Shown here in pieces: positions 21,991 to 34,160 of a DNA stretch of 64,000 nt. Position 1 is the first letter of the stretch. The number at the start of each line of letters is the position of its first letter. A program made the position numbers and the translations under genes. This DNA comes from Cerioporus squamosus (lineage: Eukaryota > Basidiomycota > Agaricomycetes > Polyporales > Polyporaceae), in the NCBI GenBank assembly GCA_022592435.1, contig JABYQS010000045.1, positions 172,670 through 236,669 on the forward strand, written 5' to 3'. Below the pieces are notes generated by a model. It was not told the DNA's origin. It saw only the letters and a list, made by a program, of their open reading frames with translations, and did no database searches.

Positions 21991-22546
21991 ACGAACGAAT
22001 ACACCACTCCCCCTCATTTTCCCCTTGTTCCCCCTCTCCTCCCCAAGTCTCCCCCCGAAGATACCATCCGTCCGATGATACATTGTTGTCCTCTCGACCC
22101 CTTGCTCCTTTCCCTTCCATCTCTCTGGACCGAACTGCAGAGCACCGCAGACACTGTTGTGGATTCTAGCTGCGTTCAAGGAATCCTCTCCTTCTCTCTT
22201 TCCCTGGTTCTCTCGTTATTTCGCCCTCATCCTTGTCCTCCAGTGTATGCGCATACTTGTATCATCGTGTAGCTCGAGCTCATGTTTCCGTCGCGATCCT
22301 AGAGTTGCGATGTGTATATAATGTTCTAATTCTGTCCCAGACCTCCTGTTCGTCCATATAACACCCGCGTGATGCGCTTCCGACTCGAGCTCCGGGCTAA
22401 ACCTCGAGCCTTTCAGCGAGTAAACCTTCCGGGAAGGAAAGGGAAGAGACGCGAGAAGTCGGAAAGTGTGCATTAAGATACCCGAAGATGAGATTATACA
22501 ACCGTGGTCCGTGGAGAGTAATAAGATAGGACGTGACTGTACGAGA
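21991..22546. other. Convergent 3' regions of the GRR1-like gene and SEC7
   Basis: About 560 bases between two facing stop codons, with pyrimidine-rich stretches expected of fungal 3' UTRs. No gene or repeat seen. Confidence 0.5.
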
Positions 22547-25500
22547 TCATGGACGCTCTACGATGCCCTGGAGATAACCAACACGCTTGAAGTATTCCCG
22601 CAGGCCTTCCCGGATCTCTGGCGCCATCTCTCTTGACAGGAGGTCGGTAGCGAGAGGGTATATGGCAGGGAGGTATCTTGTGAACTGCCGATGCACAGCC
22701 TCAGTTCTCACAGACCCAGGGAGAGAAGTGAAAGAGCGACGTACGGCCTTGTCGTCGAAGCGGACAAACCCTTGAAGAATCTCAGCGACGACCGGCGTCC
22801 ATGCTGCGATGTTTTTGGCTTGCGTGTCTAAGCGCAGCTGGTTGAAGTCCTGCAACACCCCGAGACCCAATCTGGACGGCACAAAAGTCAACAAGCTGTT
22901 TGCATGCGAGCCCATATATACTCACGGCATGAGACGGTCAGCCACCTGCGGCCGCGCTGCCTGGTGTTCTGCTCGAGGATCGTAGTACATCCGGAGGAGG
23001 ACGTGCACTAACGTGGACGCGCTGCTCGACTCCTGTTTCAGCAAGTTTGGCAGATGCTTCATGAAGCCTGCAGCACCATATCAGCAGCGGATTCATAGCT
23101 AGCAGTACGTACGGTACTCACCAACTTTCCAGAGCCCTGTCCGGAGCTCCTTGTCTTCGTTGAACATCCTCGCAAACTGATAGCTATGGTCCAGGACGCC
23201 CATCAAGCGGAGCAGGTGCTCCGGCGGGATAGTGTTGTAGACCTCGTCGTTCCGCAGCAGGTCGTTCGTAGTCTCGATGAGCAGCAGCTGCAGCACACAC
23301 TTGACAATGATCTGGCGGAAGATGCGTCGTCGCTCGTTCAGCGATATCCTAGCTCCCGCCTTTGGCGTTTCGCTGTTCGGCGATAGTGGCGCCGGGATTA
23401 GCGCCGGCTCGTTTGAGTCTGCAGACGCATAGTCAAGACCAGCGCCCGCTGCATCTGCAAGGCAAACGTTACCAGTTGAATCCTGTGCGTCAGTCGAGCT
23501 GCCATCGATCTCGAGTCGCAAGTTCTCGTCAAAGAGCTGGTGTGGCGTTGTTGTCCTGAAGAGCTTGACGAACGTGGTCGCCACACGCTCCCACCGGGCA
23601 GCGCTGAGCTTCTTGACATTGCTCTCGAGCAGCTGCTGCAAGCACGATGTCCCTATTCGGGCAAGCGTATCGTTCTCTGCAGAAGATGTTAGTGTACTGA
23701 TCTTGCCCTGACGAAGTGATGCGCTGACCTTGACATATGCACACGCATAGCAGGTCGAGCAAGCCATCCAGGAACCGCTCAAGAGTCTCGAAGTAGAATG
23801 TGTACAGGTCGATCAGGTTCCGCAGGGCTTGGATCATCGTCGTCGACAGCCAAACACTCATATCCTCCTGTGTGCTGAAGCGAGACAAGTCCTGACTTGA
23901 CTTGAGAACTGCGAAGATGGGGAAGAGAAGCTCCTGGCAGACGGTGTCCCAGAACTCCACCGGATACGTTGAGCCATACTTCTTCAGCGTACTGAAGAGG
24001 GAGTCCAGCGCACTGCGATGACATGGTCAATACATATCAGTGAGAGCAAGTTATGGGCACGTACAGTCGTCGCACTTCGAGGTCCTCGCCGTTCATGATG
24101 ACATCGTAGAAACCGAACAGGACGGGGAACCAATACTTGATCATCGGGTCGTCCGTCGACGGAGGGTTAGGTTCCTTGAAGCCACACTCCGGACACTCCA
24201 ACATGGTTGGGATAATGTCCCGGAGCATCGCGATTGCTAGCAGACTGATCTTCTGATATTTGCTGACCTTGCAGAAGTCTGTAATACAGACCGTCAAGTC
24301 CGCAAACGCCCCATGTCGTACGATCGACGAGAAGTGGTCTTTGTTCAGCCGTGTAACGATCTCGAACGCCGAGTTCGCAATGCGCTCTGAGAGAAGGGAG
24401 GAATCAGCAGCCACCTAACGCGATATAGGAAACCATCGAACCTGTCGCAGCCTTGGAGGCGGCAGAGAACACCGCGAACATAGTGCGCCAACCGGACCGC
24501 AAATTATGAACCCGCGCCTGGATCATCTGTTGCAAGCATTGCAGCACCTATGTCTCGCCTCAGCATCATGTCCGTCATCAACCATTTGATGAAACCTACC
24601 ATGTCCCGGATATCAGGATTCGAGTTGTGAACCATGGTGTACTCGAACGGCCGCAAGAAGTCCTTCTGAACTTGAAATGAGGCAGCTCCTCCTTCTCCAA
24701 GAAGCGCATGGCCAATTGCCGGAGGGCATCCAGGGCGAAGAACCCAACGTGGGGGTTCTTGTGGCAGCAGACCTGGCATACCTGGTAAGAGAGCCGCCAA
24801 ATGCTCACGTGTATGTGCTGCTTACCTGGTTGAAGTGCTCGCCCAAGATCTCCCACATGTTCGACCACTCCAGACGGATACGGCTCATGTTGTAGTACGA
24901 GATCTCGACCAGCTTCTGCAAGCTGAACAACCGAGGATGCTGCGAAAGACCCGACGACTGGATCTCCTCCCAAGAGACATCGCACAGGGCACGAACGAAG
25001 TCGACAATGGCGGTCTACAGTCTTCGTCAATAACGTTGTGGTCATGACCAAGAGAACACTCACTCCGGACAGGTAGTGGCTGAGGGAGAAGACCATATCC
25101 GCAGCGACAGTGATATGCGTCGACCGACTCTCGTTCGCCAGCTCCTCTGTCGGGGGCTTGCGGGAGCGACTATGGAAGGGCAAGTCAGTGACCAATGATA
25201 GAAAGAACGACGAGCAACCGATTCACCCTTTCCTCCCAGTTTCAGGCATATCCACCCCGCTACTGATAAGCTGCATGTGCTCCAACTGGCTGACACAAGT
25301 GAGCACTTCCCTCCACGACGCCTTCAGGTGGTTGCCCTCCGTGACTGCAACGTCAAGCAGCGCCTTAATGGCCTCCATGTTCTTCGTCTTCATTTCCCCA
25401 AGATTGTTCAGGAACGTGAACTTGGCGAGCGTGCTGACGAACGCGTTGCGCTCGAGCTCCAAGTCAAAGAAACACGCGATGTGGATCGCGGCCTTAAATC

Positions 25501-28500
25501 CGTCCAAGCAGAGCTCGACGACTTCGATATCGTCTGTATCCTGCAGAGGGCCGGACAGCCCGGCGAGGAAGATATCCAAGCAACTTCGAACATCGGCCGG
25601 ACGTGGACGAAGTGCGACGCGCTGAAGTACTGTCCGCTCGATGCTGTCCCCCTGCGTTGCGAACGCATGAGTGTACGGAAGAGTGCCTTGTGCGAGGTCA
25701 GCAAGAGTCCCTGACTCGTGCGATGCGTAACATACCTCGGTCTTATTCGCCATGTTGTTCGACTGCGTCATGTATGCCTCCTTCTGCAGGTCCCTGCCGA
25801 CATTCGCAAGGACACCGGCGATACCAGGCCCAGGCGCAGCAACTGTGGGCATCTCAACCTCGTCCTTCATGCGGATCTCGTTGTTCACGATCTCGTCATA
25901 GATCGAGTTCAACAACTCCTCGGGCAAGTCCTGACCATCGTTGATACCACGATTGTTGGCAATGAAACCCTGCTTGGTCATGCGGTTCTTAACCTGCGGA
26001 CTGTGCGCATCCGTGTTCAGGAGGATGATCGAGTACGCAAGAACATAAGCAGTGTCTGAAGGGAGGCACATGAACAGTGACTACTCAGAGTTGAAAGGAG
26101 GCTTACCGGCATTCGCGAATGGAGTATTCGCGTTCCCAGACATGTACCGCTCAGCGAACTTGAGCATGAACCGATCGATCTTCTGAGCCTCTCCAGGCAA
26201 ACGGAACGACTGAAGGAATGCTCGAAGTGCATCAACGAAGGGCATGTTGCTGAGGTCGAGCAAGTCGACGAATGCGTGCATGACGGCAATGTTCTCCTCG
26301 TCACTGGAACGGCTGTCAGAGATACCCATGCAGCAAGCTCAACAGGCTTACCCTTCACCGAGGTACTCGCCAATAGCCGCCTTGTTGAGGCCATCGGTCT
26401 CAAGAAGGAAGCGCGCAATATCCCTGGGCTGGTTGCTTGCAATGAAACCGTGCTCGATGAGGAATTGGATGCCCTGTGAAGAAAGGAATGAGCGCTGTTG
26501 GCAACGATTGATGCGGAAAACCTACCCTCTTTGGCTTGAAGTTGAACTTCTTCAGGCCCTCGAGCAACGTTGTCTTCTTCTGCTTCGCACTCTCGAACTT
26601 GGTCGGGTCGTCAGTGAGATCCGGAGTCGGACCTCTTGTCACATCCCCGCCGCCTGGTGATAACTTCTCTGTTGAGAAATCAGGGGTCATCGTATCTCGC
26701 CGAGACTCCTCTCCTTGCGAGCGGGTCATTGGATCTGTCGGCTGCTCAGGAGGCGCAGGGCTTGCTGTACCCCACGCAACCAACGACTTGAGGACGGCCA
26801 CAAGACATTCGAGGCCCTGCCTCCGGAGCTGTGCCTCAGTGTTGCCGATAGTCGATGTGTCGACGTTCCCGGGCACCGACAGGGCCGCCGTGCTGAACGA
26901 AGGCGGTACCTGGTTCGCATATTGGTGCTTCGACTGGGGTTGGAGAGCAGGGCTGGTTGGGTCATTTGCCTTGGGCGCGACATGTGTGACCGGTGCAGTA
27001 CCAATCCTCGAGATGATGTTCATCAAGCTAGACAGCTCGTCAGCAACGACGCGGTCGCTAGAGATGCAGCAGGACTTACTGCTCGTAGATGTTGTCGACC
27101 GCCTCGCTGTCACAGTCGTAGTTCAAGTAGATCTCGACGAGAGCTTGTGGGTCTTGGCATAGGCGCTGCAGCATGCTGACAATCATGGCCTTCTGCTTGA
27201 GCGTCGACGTCTTCATCTCCAAGATGGGGATGAAAATCTCGTGCAAGAGCACTTCGATCTCTTTCTGCTTGTGAATTGAGCATGCAGTGAATCAATACGA
27301 CATGGTGCATCTGACCTTGAGCTTAGTACGCAAGCCAGAGATCACCCGCCAGAAGATCTCGACACTGATCTCGAAGACCTGCGGGACAGGACTGACGGCG
27401 TTCCTGCTCAGGCACAAGCAGAGATACTGGTTGGCGGCCTGGACAAAAGGCGTCGCCTCAGTGGTCGACGAGGAGTAGATGATAGCTGAAGGCGACACGA
27501 AGAGGGGCATGTGCGAGTTCAAGACCATCAGGACCAAGTGGAGCGAGAGCAATTTCGACCGCATGGGATGTGACTTCAAATCGCGCTCACTACGGAGACC
27601 GTCAGACCGGATGTTCATCATGAAGCGTAGGACTGACCTCTCGCTGTTCAGCGGCTTCATCGTCAGCTTGCACAGCGCTCTGAACACCAAGAACGCATCC
27701 TTGATGAAGAGGTCGTTCGTGGTGAGTTGTCGATGAGACGCTCCATTCGCGGGCTCGTCCTCATCGTCATGTTCAGGTGCTGCGTCGCTAGCAGCGGACC
27801 CAGAAGGTTCCCTAAAGAAACGTCCTTCAGGGCCTACGACGTAGTACAGGGATGGAGAACCTACGCTGCATGACGCGAGCCATTGGGAGCTCCGTTTAGC
27901 GTCCCATTCTCCTCATGCTCACCCGAAGTGCCTTCCATCGCTTCGGTAGCTTCTGTTGCGACGCTGGCTTCAGACGGAGCAACGGAAGCTGCGCTTGACG
28001 ATGCTTCAGAAGGTTCTTCGACCAGCGTCGTGCCGGTCTCCTCAGAGCCATTCACCGAAGGCGCTTGCGCGGGCAGCGGCAAAGAGTTCCGTGGGGACGA
28101 GACAGCAGAAGGCCGAGCAGATGACTTACCACTGTCGCCATTGACGGACAAGGTCGCAGTAGACTCCGACTGAGGAAAGTTCGAGGATGTAATGTTGCAC
28201 CGCGCGAAGACATGGTTGACCATCTGTGTGAGACCGCCCTGGGCGACCATCTGGTTGACCGGGTCAACGCTCAGCAGGAAGACGTTGTAGACCGTGCGAA
28301 CGGCCTTGAGCAGAGAAGACTGGTGGACCAAAACAGTGGGCGAGAGGACGAGCGAGAGCAGAGCCTTGACGATCTGAAGGGACACGGTCTCCGGAGTGCT
28401 CTCAGTGTGACAAGATGTGATTGTGTGAACCACAAGGTCTACCAGAGATGGGGTCGGAAGAGAGGAGTGAGAGCCGGTCATGGAGTTACGAGAGTTCGGA

Positions 28501-29381
28501 CCAGGCGATGGTGGGGGCGAGGTTGGCGCATGAGTAGATGACGAGGTCTCAGCAAAGAAGGAGTAGGATATCAACTTGGATATGCAGTCCAAGCTTGCAA
28601 TCATCAGTTTCTCATTGCGTGTCTCGCAGGCCAGGCGGAGCGGCTCAAAGATCTCTCTTGGTCTGTCTCCACCCTGTCCCAGCTTGACCATCTCCAGAGC
28701 GCGCTGAACACTTTCGCGCAGGGGAGCCGAGCGCTTTGCCTCCTTTGACGCAGCGATGGTCTCGAGCGCGGACGATATGAGGACCACCGAGACAGTGTGG
28801 CCCTTGGAGAGTGTAAGCGAGCGTTTATGCGCGTCAACGGACGGTCGTGAGGGACCGCGTCCGCCGGGTGTGGACGGTCTGCTGTCAATGGACTGCCTGG
28901 TCTGACCATTGGTAACGCGGGGAGAGCGGGGGGATGTTGGGATGCTTGGAAGGGCGGACGGTCGGCGAGCAGCGGGAGAGGCAGGATTTGAAGGCACCGG
29001 CTTAGCGGGAGGTGTCGGTGGAGGCGCATTGTCGTCTGTGTCCTGTGCACGATCCAAGAGCGGTTTTGGAGGGACGTCGAGGACCTGCTCTTCCAGTACC
29101 GGCGGTGGCGCAGCTACGCCGTTAGGCACAAACGGCCGAGGTTGTGCGATAGACGTGTGGTCCGCGTCCGCGTGAGATGGGGACTCCGGAACGTGCTGCC
29201 CGTCTTGAGGAGGAGGAGAGGGAGACCTAGCACGCTCACCATCTGCCGACCGAGCCCTGTTCTCGTCTACCGGGTCCCTCAGAGAGAACTGCGCCATAAT
29301 ACCCGGCATGGGTTCGTCATGGGGAGGAGGGGAAGGGGGAAGGGGAACCGTGGCCGCCTGAGCGGGGTCGGGGGCGTCCAT
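22547..29381 (-). CDS. SEC7: Sec7/BIG family Arf guanine nucleotide exchange factor, two frameshifts
   Basis: A long multi-exon gene (roughly 1,900 residues) from [10 protein letters not shown] at 29381 to YLQGIVERP at 22547. The N-terminus is disordered and Pro/Ser rich. A dimerisation/homology upstream region follows, including [20 protein letters not shown]. The catalytic Sec7 domain spans about 26560-25800 and contains [20 protein letters not shown] with the catalytic Glu, then [24 protein letters not shown] and [20 protein letters not shown]. The HDS regions run to the end ([40 protein letters not shown]). The protein activates Arf1 at the trans-Golgi. The frame shifts by one missing base at about 25568-25572 ([17 protein letters not shown]) and at about 24668-24671 ([16 protein letters not shown]). 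Both sites are in invariant segments, which argues for consensus errors. Confidence 0.93.
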
Positions 29382-29647
29382 GGCGAGCCGACGCTGTGTC
29401 GTCGGTCGTCGTCGGGTTACGTGTCGAGCTCGATGAGCTCTTCGGCGTGCAGTCGCGGTCGCAGCGGGAAGAGGGCGGTGTGTTGCTCATCACGAGACGC
29501 GTCGCTCGTTTCGGCAATGGGCGCAGCGATCGAGATCCACCTTTTCCCCTGCGCGCTAATCTAATCGTGACTTTTTGTGCCTCGTCTGCCGTGCAGTCCA
29601 CTACTTACCTCCTTCCCTCTCCTCCTCCTCCTCCTGAACATAACAGC
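29382..29647. promoter_or_regulatory. Bidirectional promoter of SEC7 and DYS1
   Basis: 266 bases separate two divergent start codons (29381 - and 29648 +). The DYS1 side has a CT-rich run (about 29610-29636) directly before its ATG, a common fungal core-promoter feature. Confidence 0.6.
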
Positions 29648-31006
29648 ATGGCGTCCTCCTCAGCACCAATCCCCACGGGCGCATCTGCCGCGGTGCTTAA
29701 ACCATCGGACCCCGTGCCGGATTTCGCAGTGTCGGTCGAGGGCCCGAACTTCGACGAAGAGATGTCTCTGCAGAAACTCCTGGCCAGCTACACTCGGATC
29801 GGATTCCAGGCCAACAGCTTAGGGAAGGCCATTGAGATAGTCAACAAAATGGTACGCTTTATTGTCGCTATCTCTCTCGGCCCGACATATGGAACTATAC
29901 ATAGCGCAAATGGCGACTGTCGGACGAGCCGGTCGCCGAAGACGAGTCGGAAGAGTATCGCTCCCCGGAGGTCCGCGCGCAGACCAAGTGCAACGTCTTC
30001 CTGGGTTACACGTCCAACCTGATTTCCTCTGGACTGCGCGAGATCATCCTCTACCTCGTCAAGCACAAGCATGTCAGCGCAATCGTGACCACCGCCGGCG
30101 GGATCGAGGAAGACTTCATCAAGTGTCTCGGGAAGACCTACCTGGCTGACTTCAACATGGACGGCGCGGACCTGCGCAAACGGGGCATGAACCGCATCGG
30201 CAACCTCATCGTCCCGAACGACAACTACTGCAAGTTTGAGGACTGGCTTACACCCATCCTGGACGCCATGCTTGCGGAGCAGAAGGAGACCGGGCAAGTG
30301 TGGACGCCGAGCTCCTTCATCCGGAGGCTTGGGAAGGAGATCAACAACGAGGAATCTGTATATTACTGGGCGTACAAAGTGAATAGACGTTTTGCGTGTC
30401 TGCACGAAGCCTGCGCTGAGCGATCATTTGCGTAGAACGACATTCCCGTCTTCTGTCCCGCATTGACAGATGGCTCGTTGGGAGACATGATCTACTTCCA
30501 CTCGTTCCGCAACCCCGGCTTGGTGGTCGACATCGTGCAAGATATCCGCAACATCAACGAGCTGTCGCGAAAGTCGAAGAAAGCGGGAATGATCATCCTG
30601 GGTGGCGGCGTTTGCAAACACCAAATAGCCAATGCTATGCTCATCGTCAGTAGCCTTTTATGGTTTCCCATCGTACGACTGCTAACCTTACCTATCGCGT
30701 AGCGGAATGGTGCGGACTACTCAGTGTACATTGTAAGTACGCAGCGCTTTCCGCGCACGAGCACATCACTGACTCGCCTGCAGAACACCGGTCAAGAGTT
30801 TGACGGCTCCGATTCCGGAGCCCGCCCAGATGAGGCAGTATCGTGGGGCAAGATCCGTGCAGGATCGGAATCGGTCAAGGTGCGTACCATGCAGCTCAGT
30901 ATCGATTTGCTGTCTCACATCCCGCGATCAGGTTTTCGCAGATGCCACTCTTGTATTCCCATTACTTGTAGCCGCTACCTTCGCTCAACCAGATGGACAG
31001 CAGTAG
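29648..31006 (+). CDS. DYS1: Deoxyhypusine synthase
   Basis: Transfers the aminobutyl group of spermidine (NAD-dependent) to one lysine of eIF5A, the first step of hypusine formation. The start at 29648 (MASSSAPIP) follows a CT-rich leader. Conserved blocks: [16 protein letters not shown] ([15 protein letters not shown]), [80 protein letters not shown] with the catalytic lysine, and [25 protein letters not shown]. The C-terminus is [19 protein letters not shown] with stop at 31006. There are at least five short introns, one of which removes about 30850-30932 before VFADAT. No frame break. Single-copy essential gene; identity very secure. Confidence 0.95.
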
Positions 31007-31342
31007 AATCCTGTAGACATGCATACGTGCTAATCAGATGTTGTACAACAGCTACAGTGCAGTCATTCTTCGCCCTGCCTTCCGTTGAAAGTCCGATTGC
31101 AGGCGGAATGGCGCCATATAATCGCAGAAGGACATAATGTGCGGTCGTTTCCAAGAAAGCAAGGAGAGCTGTTACAAAACAAGACAAAAGACGATCGTGA
31201 CACCAATCAAACGTACAACAGCTTCAGATACGACAAATTCTGCGAAGGAACCCGTCCAAGCGGATCACAACGTCGCGCTCGACGTTCACGGCACGCGCAA
31301 TCAGAAGCTCAATCTAAAAAGCGCACTGGGTCAGGGGTTTGG
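31007..31342. other. Convergent region between DYS1 and the 14-3-3 gene
   Basis: About 340 bases between facing stop codons; nothing but UTR-like sequence seen. Confidence 0.5.
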
Positions 31343-32358
31343 TCAGAGTGCGATCAAGCGGTTCCCTTCGCCCTGACCTTTCGAGATCTCGCCATGCCAC
31401 AGGATCAGGTCGTCCCGCATAAGCTGCAGAATCATCAGCGAATCCTCGAGGTTCGCGAGCGTCGCATTCGAGTCCGCGGACGCCGCCATGACGGCCTCGT
31501 CGAACGCATGCTTTGCCAGATGACATGCACGCTCCGGGCTCCGCATGATGTCGTGGAAGTACACAGCGAAGTTAAGGGCCAGCCCGAGGCGCGTGGGATG
31601 TGTCGGGGAAAGTGTGGCGAGCGCATGCCGGTACGCGGTCTTGTACGCCTCGAGTGATGTCTTGCCCAGCTCCTCTCGGGAGTTCAGACGCGTCAACTCG
31701 GCCAGGTATCGGTAGTAATCTCCCCGCCTGAAAACCATTGATCAATCCTACTATCGAGCCTCTCGGATCGGAAGCGACTTACATCTTGGAGTAGAAGACC
31801 TTCTCCTCTCCGTCACTTGCAGCCGGAATGAGGTACTTCTCCAGGAGGTCGACCACGTCCCTACAGAGCTTGTCCAAGTCCTTCTCGATCTGGTCCTTCT
31901 GCACCCGCATGAGCTTGACCTGTTGCCTGGTCGACGAGAGCGCCTCCTTCTTCTGCAGCGTGTCGATTGTCCGCCAACTCGCCCGGAGGTTCGCGGTAAG
32001 GTTCTTGTACGCTATCGAGAGCAAGTTGCGCTCGTCGATCGTGAGCTGCGCGTTGTTGTAGTTGATGACGTCCTTCAGCTGTGCGATGACGTCTGCATGT
32101 TTCGCGGACGCGAAACGGGACGGTGTGAGTCGAAGCCGGTCGTTCGGTCTGTTATGCCATCCACCAATGCTTGGACACGTTAAAGCACGTACCATGATAC
32201 CGTTCAGCCTGGTCGGCGATCTTCGCCAGAAAGAGGCAGTCAAGCCTCGACAGAGAGATGTCCATCTGCTGGAGCTCTTCGAGCCCAATGGGCGACAGGT
32301 TGGCGAAGACACTCGGGGTGGTCCCGTTCAAGTTCCCGTTCATCGTCGACGGCGCCAT
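31343..32358 (-). CDS. 14-3-3 family protein, divergent member
   Basis: Three exons from MAPSTMNGN (32358) to GNRLIAL (31343). The 14-3-3 helices are clear: LAKIADQAERYHDVIAQLKD, TIDERNLLSIAYKN, ASWRTI, EKVFYSKMRGDYYRYLAEL, SLEAYKTAYRHAL, HPTRLGLALNFAVYFHDI and SPERACHLAKHAFDEAV. The phosphopeptide pocket Lys, two Arg and Tyr (YKN...LRASWR and YYRYLAE) are kept. The usual C-terminal helix (STLIMQLLRDNLTLW in canonical proteins) reads SLMILQLMRDDLILWH here, and several loops differ. This suggests a specialised isoform rather than the housekeeping one. 14-3-3 dimers bind phosphoserine motifs and control signalling and localisation in the cytosol. Frame intact. Confidence 0.92.
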
Positions 32359-33077
32359 CGGGTGTTATGTGTCGCACACGAGCGGGGCACTCGCAGGGGG
32401 TATAATCGAGGAGTATTGTGGCAGATCCAGTTCGGTGCCCGCTGCGCTGCAATGTCGGGCGATGATATATACCGGACGTCTGCCGCAGGGCAGAGGGGAA
32501 CAGCAGGCGTGCCGCCTGAGGCTCAGGCTATCTACGCATAAGGCACTGGCGACTGATCAGGCTATGAGCTCATGGCACGTACGGGAGCGTGCTTGAGATC
32601 GTGGCTCTCATCTGTGGGGATTAGCACGGTCAGCTTGCCGGAACAACGAGGTCGGACGGGCACGCACTTTCCAGTGGTCGTAGTCCTGGACGCCGACATG
32701 AGGCACCGGGGGCGCTTGCGGCGCGCCTGCATGTTCGTCCGTCCGGTTATGGCAACCGTTGTGGTTCGTGTCGGTGAGGTGAGATGAACCCCCTGCGCAT
32801 GCTACGTATGTTCATGTGCTCGAGCCCCCTCACAATATATACTCTCGCTTACTCGCACTCATCAACAGCGCCTTCGTCGAGGTGGAGAGATGACTTGCTC
32901 AGCTGAGGTTCACACGAGAGCGAACTTCGAATGCTGTCCGCGGACCGGATAGTCCGGTATGTTCCCAGCTACTCACAGGGATGGCCCGGGATTCTTCGAC
33001 TTTGAACTGCTTCTCAGAACGCAAGATACAGTTTTGATTGCTCAGATGCCCAATGATACAGCCGTCGGTAGTACCCT
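32359..33077. other. 14-3-3 promoter and LPMO 3' region
   Basis: About 720 bases. It contains a TATA-like TATATA at 32466-32471 upstream of the 14-3-3 gene. No other gene seen. Confidence 0.5.
32466..32471 (-). promoter_or_regulatory. TATA-like element upstream of the 14-3-3 gene
   Basis: TATATA on the minus strand, about 108 bases before the start codon at 32358, a plausible distance for a core promoter. Based on position and sequence only. Confidence 0.45.
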
Positions 33078-34160
33078 TCACCCAGACCAGACAGCGCCCC
33101 CGGGACTGTACAAGCAAGAGATCGTTGAATGAAAGCACTCGAGGAGTGGATGGAAGCACGTACGCGGTGTAGCTCTGGAGGTTGTTGTAGATGTTGACGG
33201 TGATACCGGGGTCAGTAGACTTGTACGCGCCGGGAATGGCGATCTTCGGCGGGTTCGCGCTGCCTCCGCCAGTAATCTTGACCTGAGCACAGCCGATGTA
33301 CTGAACAAAAGCAGAAGGTGTCAGTTGCTAGCCATGGATTGCGAGGATGCTCGACATACAAATTGAGCACCAGGGTAGCTCTGGGCGACGTGGAGAGCGA
33401 TCTGGTTGAGGAGAAGAAGGCAAACTCGAGTAAGGACGGATCATGGCAACCATGCGAGAGGCACTCACGATCTCAGCACGAAGCAGGTACTCGCCCGCGG
33501 GGAGGGAAGAGGGAAGGACAACGCTGTGCTTGCCTACAACAACAAATCGTCGTCAGTACGTGAGACCATGCTCAAAGACCCGGAGGACTTACCGCCGTTG
33601 GAGTTGACGACATCAGTTGCCCACTGCTGCGACTGCGCATTCAGGAGACCCGACGAGTAGATCTTGGTCCAGACGGTGCCCTGGCCATCGAATGCCGCGG
33701 CCGTGGACGGCGCCTTGGCAACGTAGACCTGCACAGCACCCTTGTGTCCACCGGAGATGGCGTCCTCTCCCGTGCGTTGGGCGTGCTGGTGCCACTCGAA
33801 GGTGATCTGGAAGTAGGAACGCACTGTCAGGCAACGCTACAAGCGGTGGCACGTGGCGCAAGAGACGACGTACGTTCGCACCCGCGGGGATGGAGAGAGT
33901 CTGGACGTTGGCGCCTGAGAGCCGTTGACGTTGCAGGTTAGGTCCTTCGACGTGACGTCGGTGACGGGGTTGTTGTTTGGCGGAACACGGATGAAGTGTC
34001 TGCCCTCGTCGACGCCGTTGTCCCAGATGTACTGCATCGTGACTGCACCCCGCGACAATCGTCAGCATGAGGTGCTGGCTCATCTCGAGAGTTGGACTCA
34101 CAGTGAGCGTTGGCGCCAATGGCGGCCGCAGCCAGGACGGAGAGGAGCGCGAGCTTCATG
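33078..34160 (-). CDS. AA9 lytic polysaccharide monooxygenase, secreted, with frameshift
   Basis: Copper enzyme that cleaves cellulose or related glucans oxidatively outside the cell. The signal peptide is [18 protein letters not shown], and cleavage leaves His as residue 1 of the copper brace ([11 protein letters not shown], His followed by an intron). The second His lies in [12 protein letters not shown] and the axial Tyr in [13 protein letters not shown]. It lacks a carbohydrate-binding module; the C-terminus is [15 protein letters not shown] with stop at 33078. Seven or so short introns. The frame breaks by one missing base near 33910-33914, between [11 protein letters not shown] and [11 protein letters not shown] (CCC read as CC). 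A TATA box sits about 55 bases upstream of the start, consistent with strong inducible expression. Regioselectivity cannot be told. Confidence 0.9.

Noticed and set aside
33905..33918. An extra intron explaining the LPMO frame change
   Set aside because: No GT-AG pair of plausible length surrounds the break; restoring one base gives an exact join.
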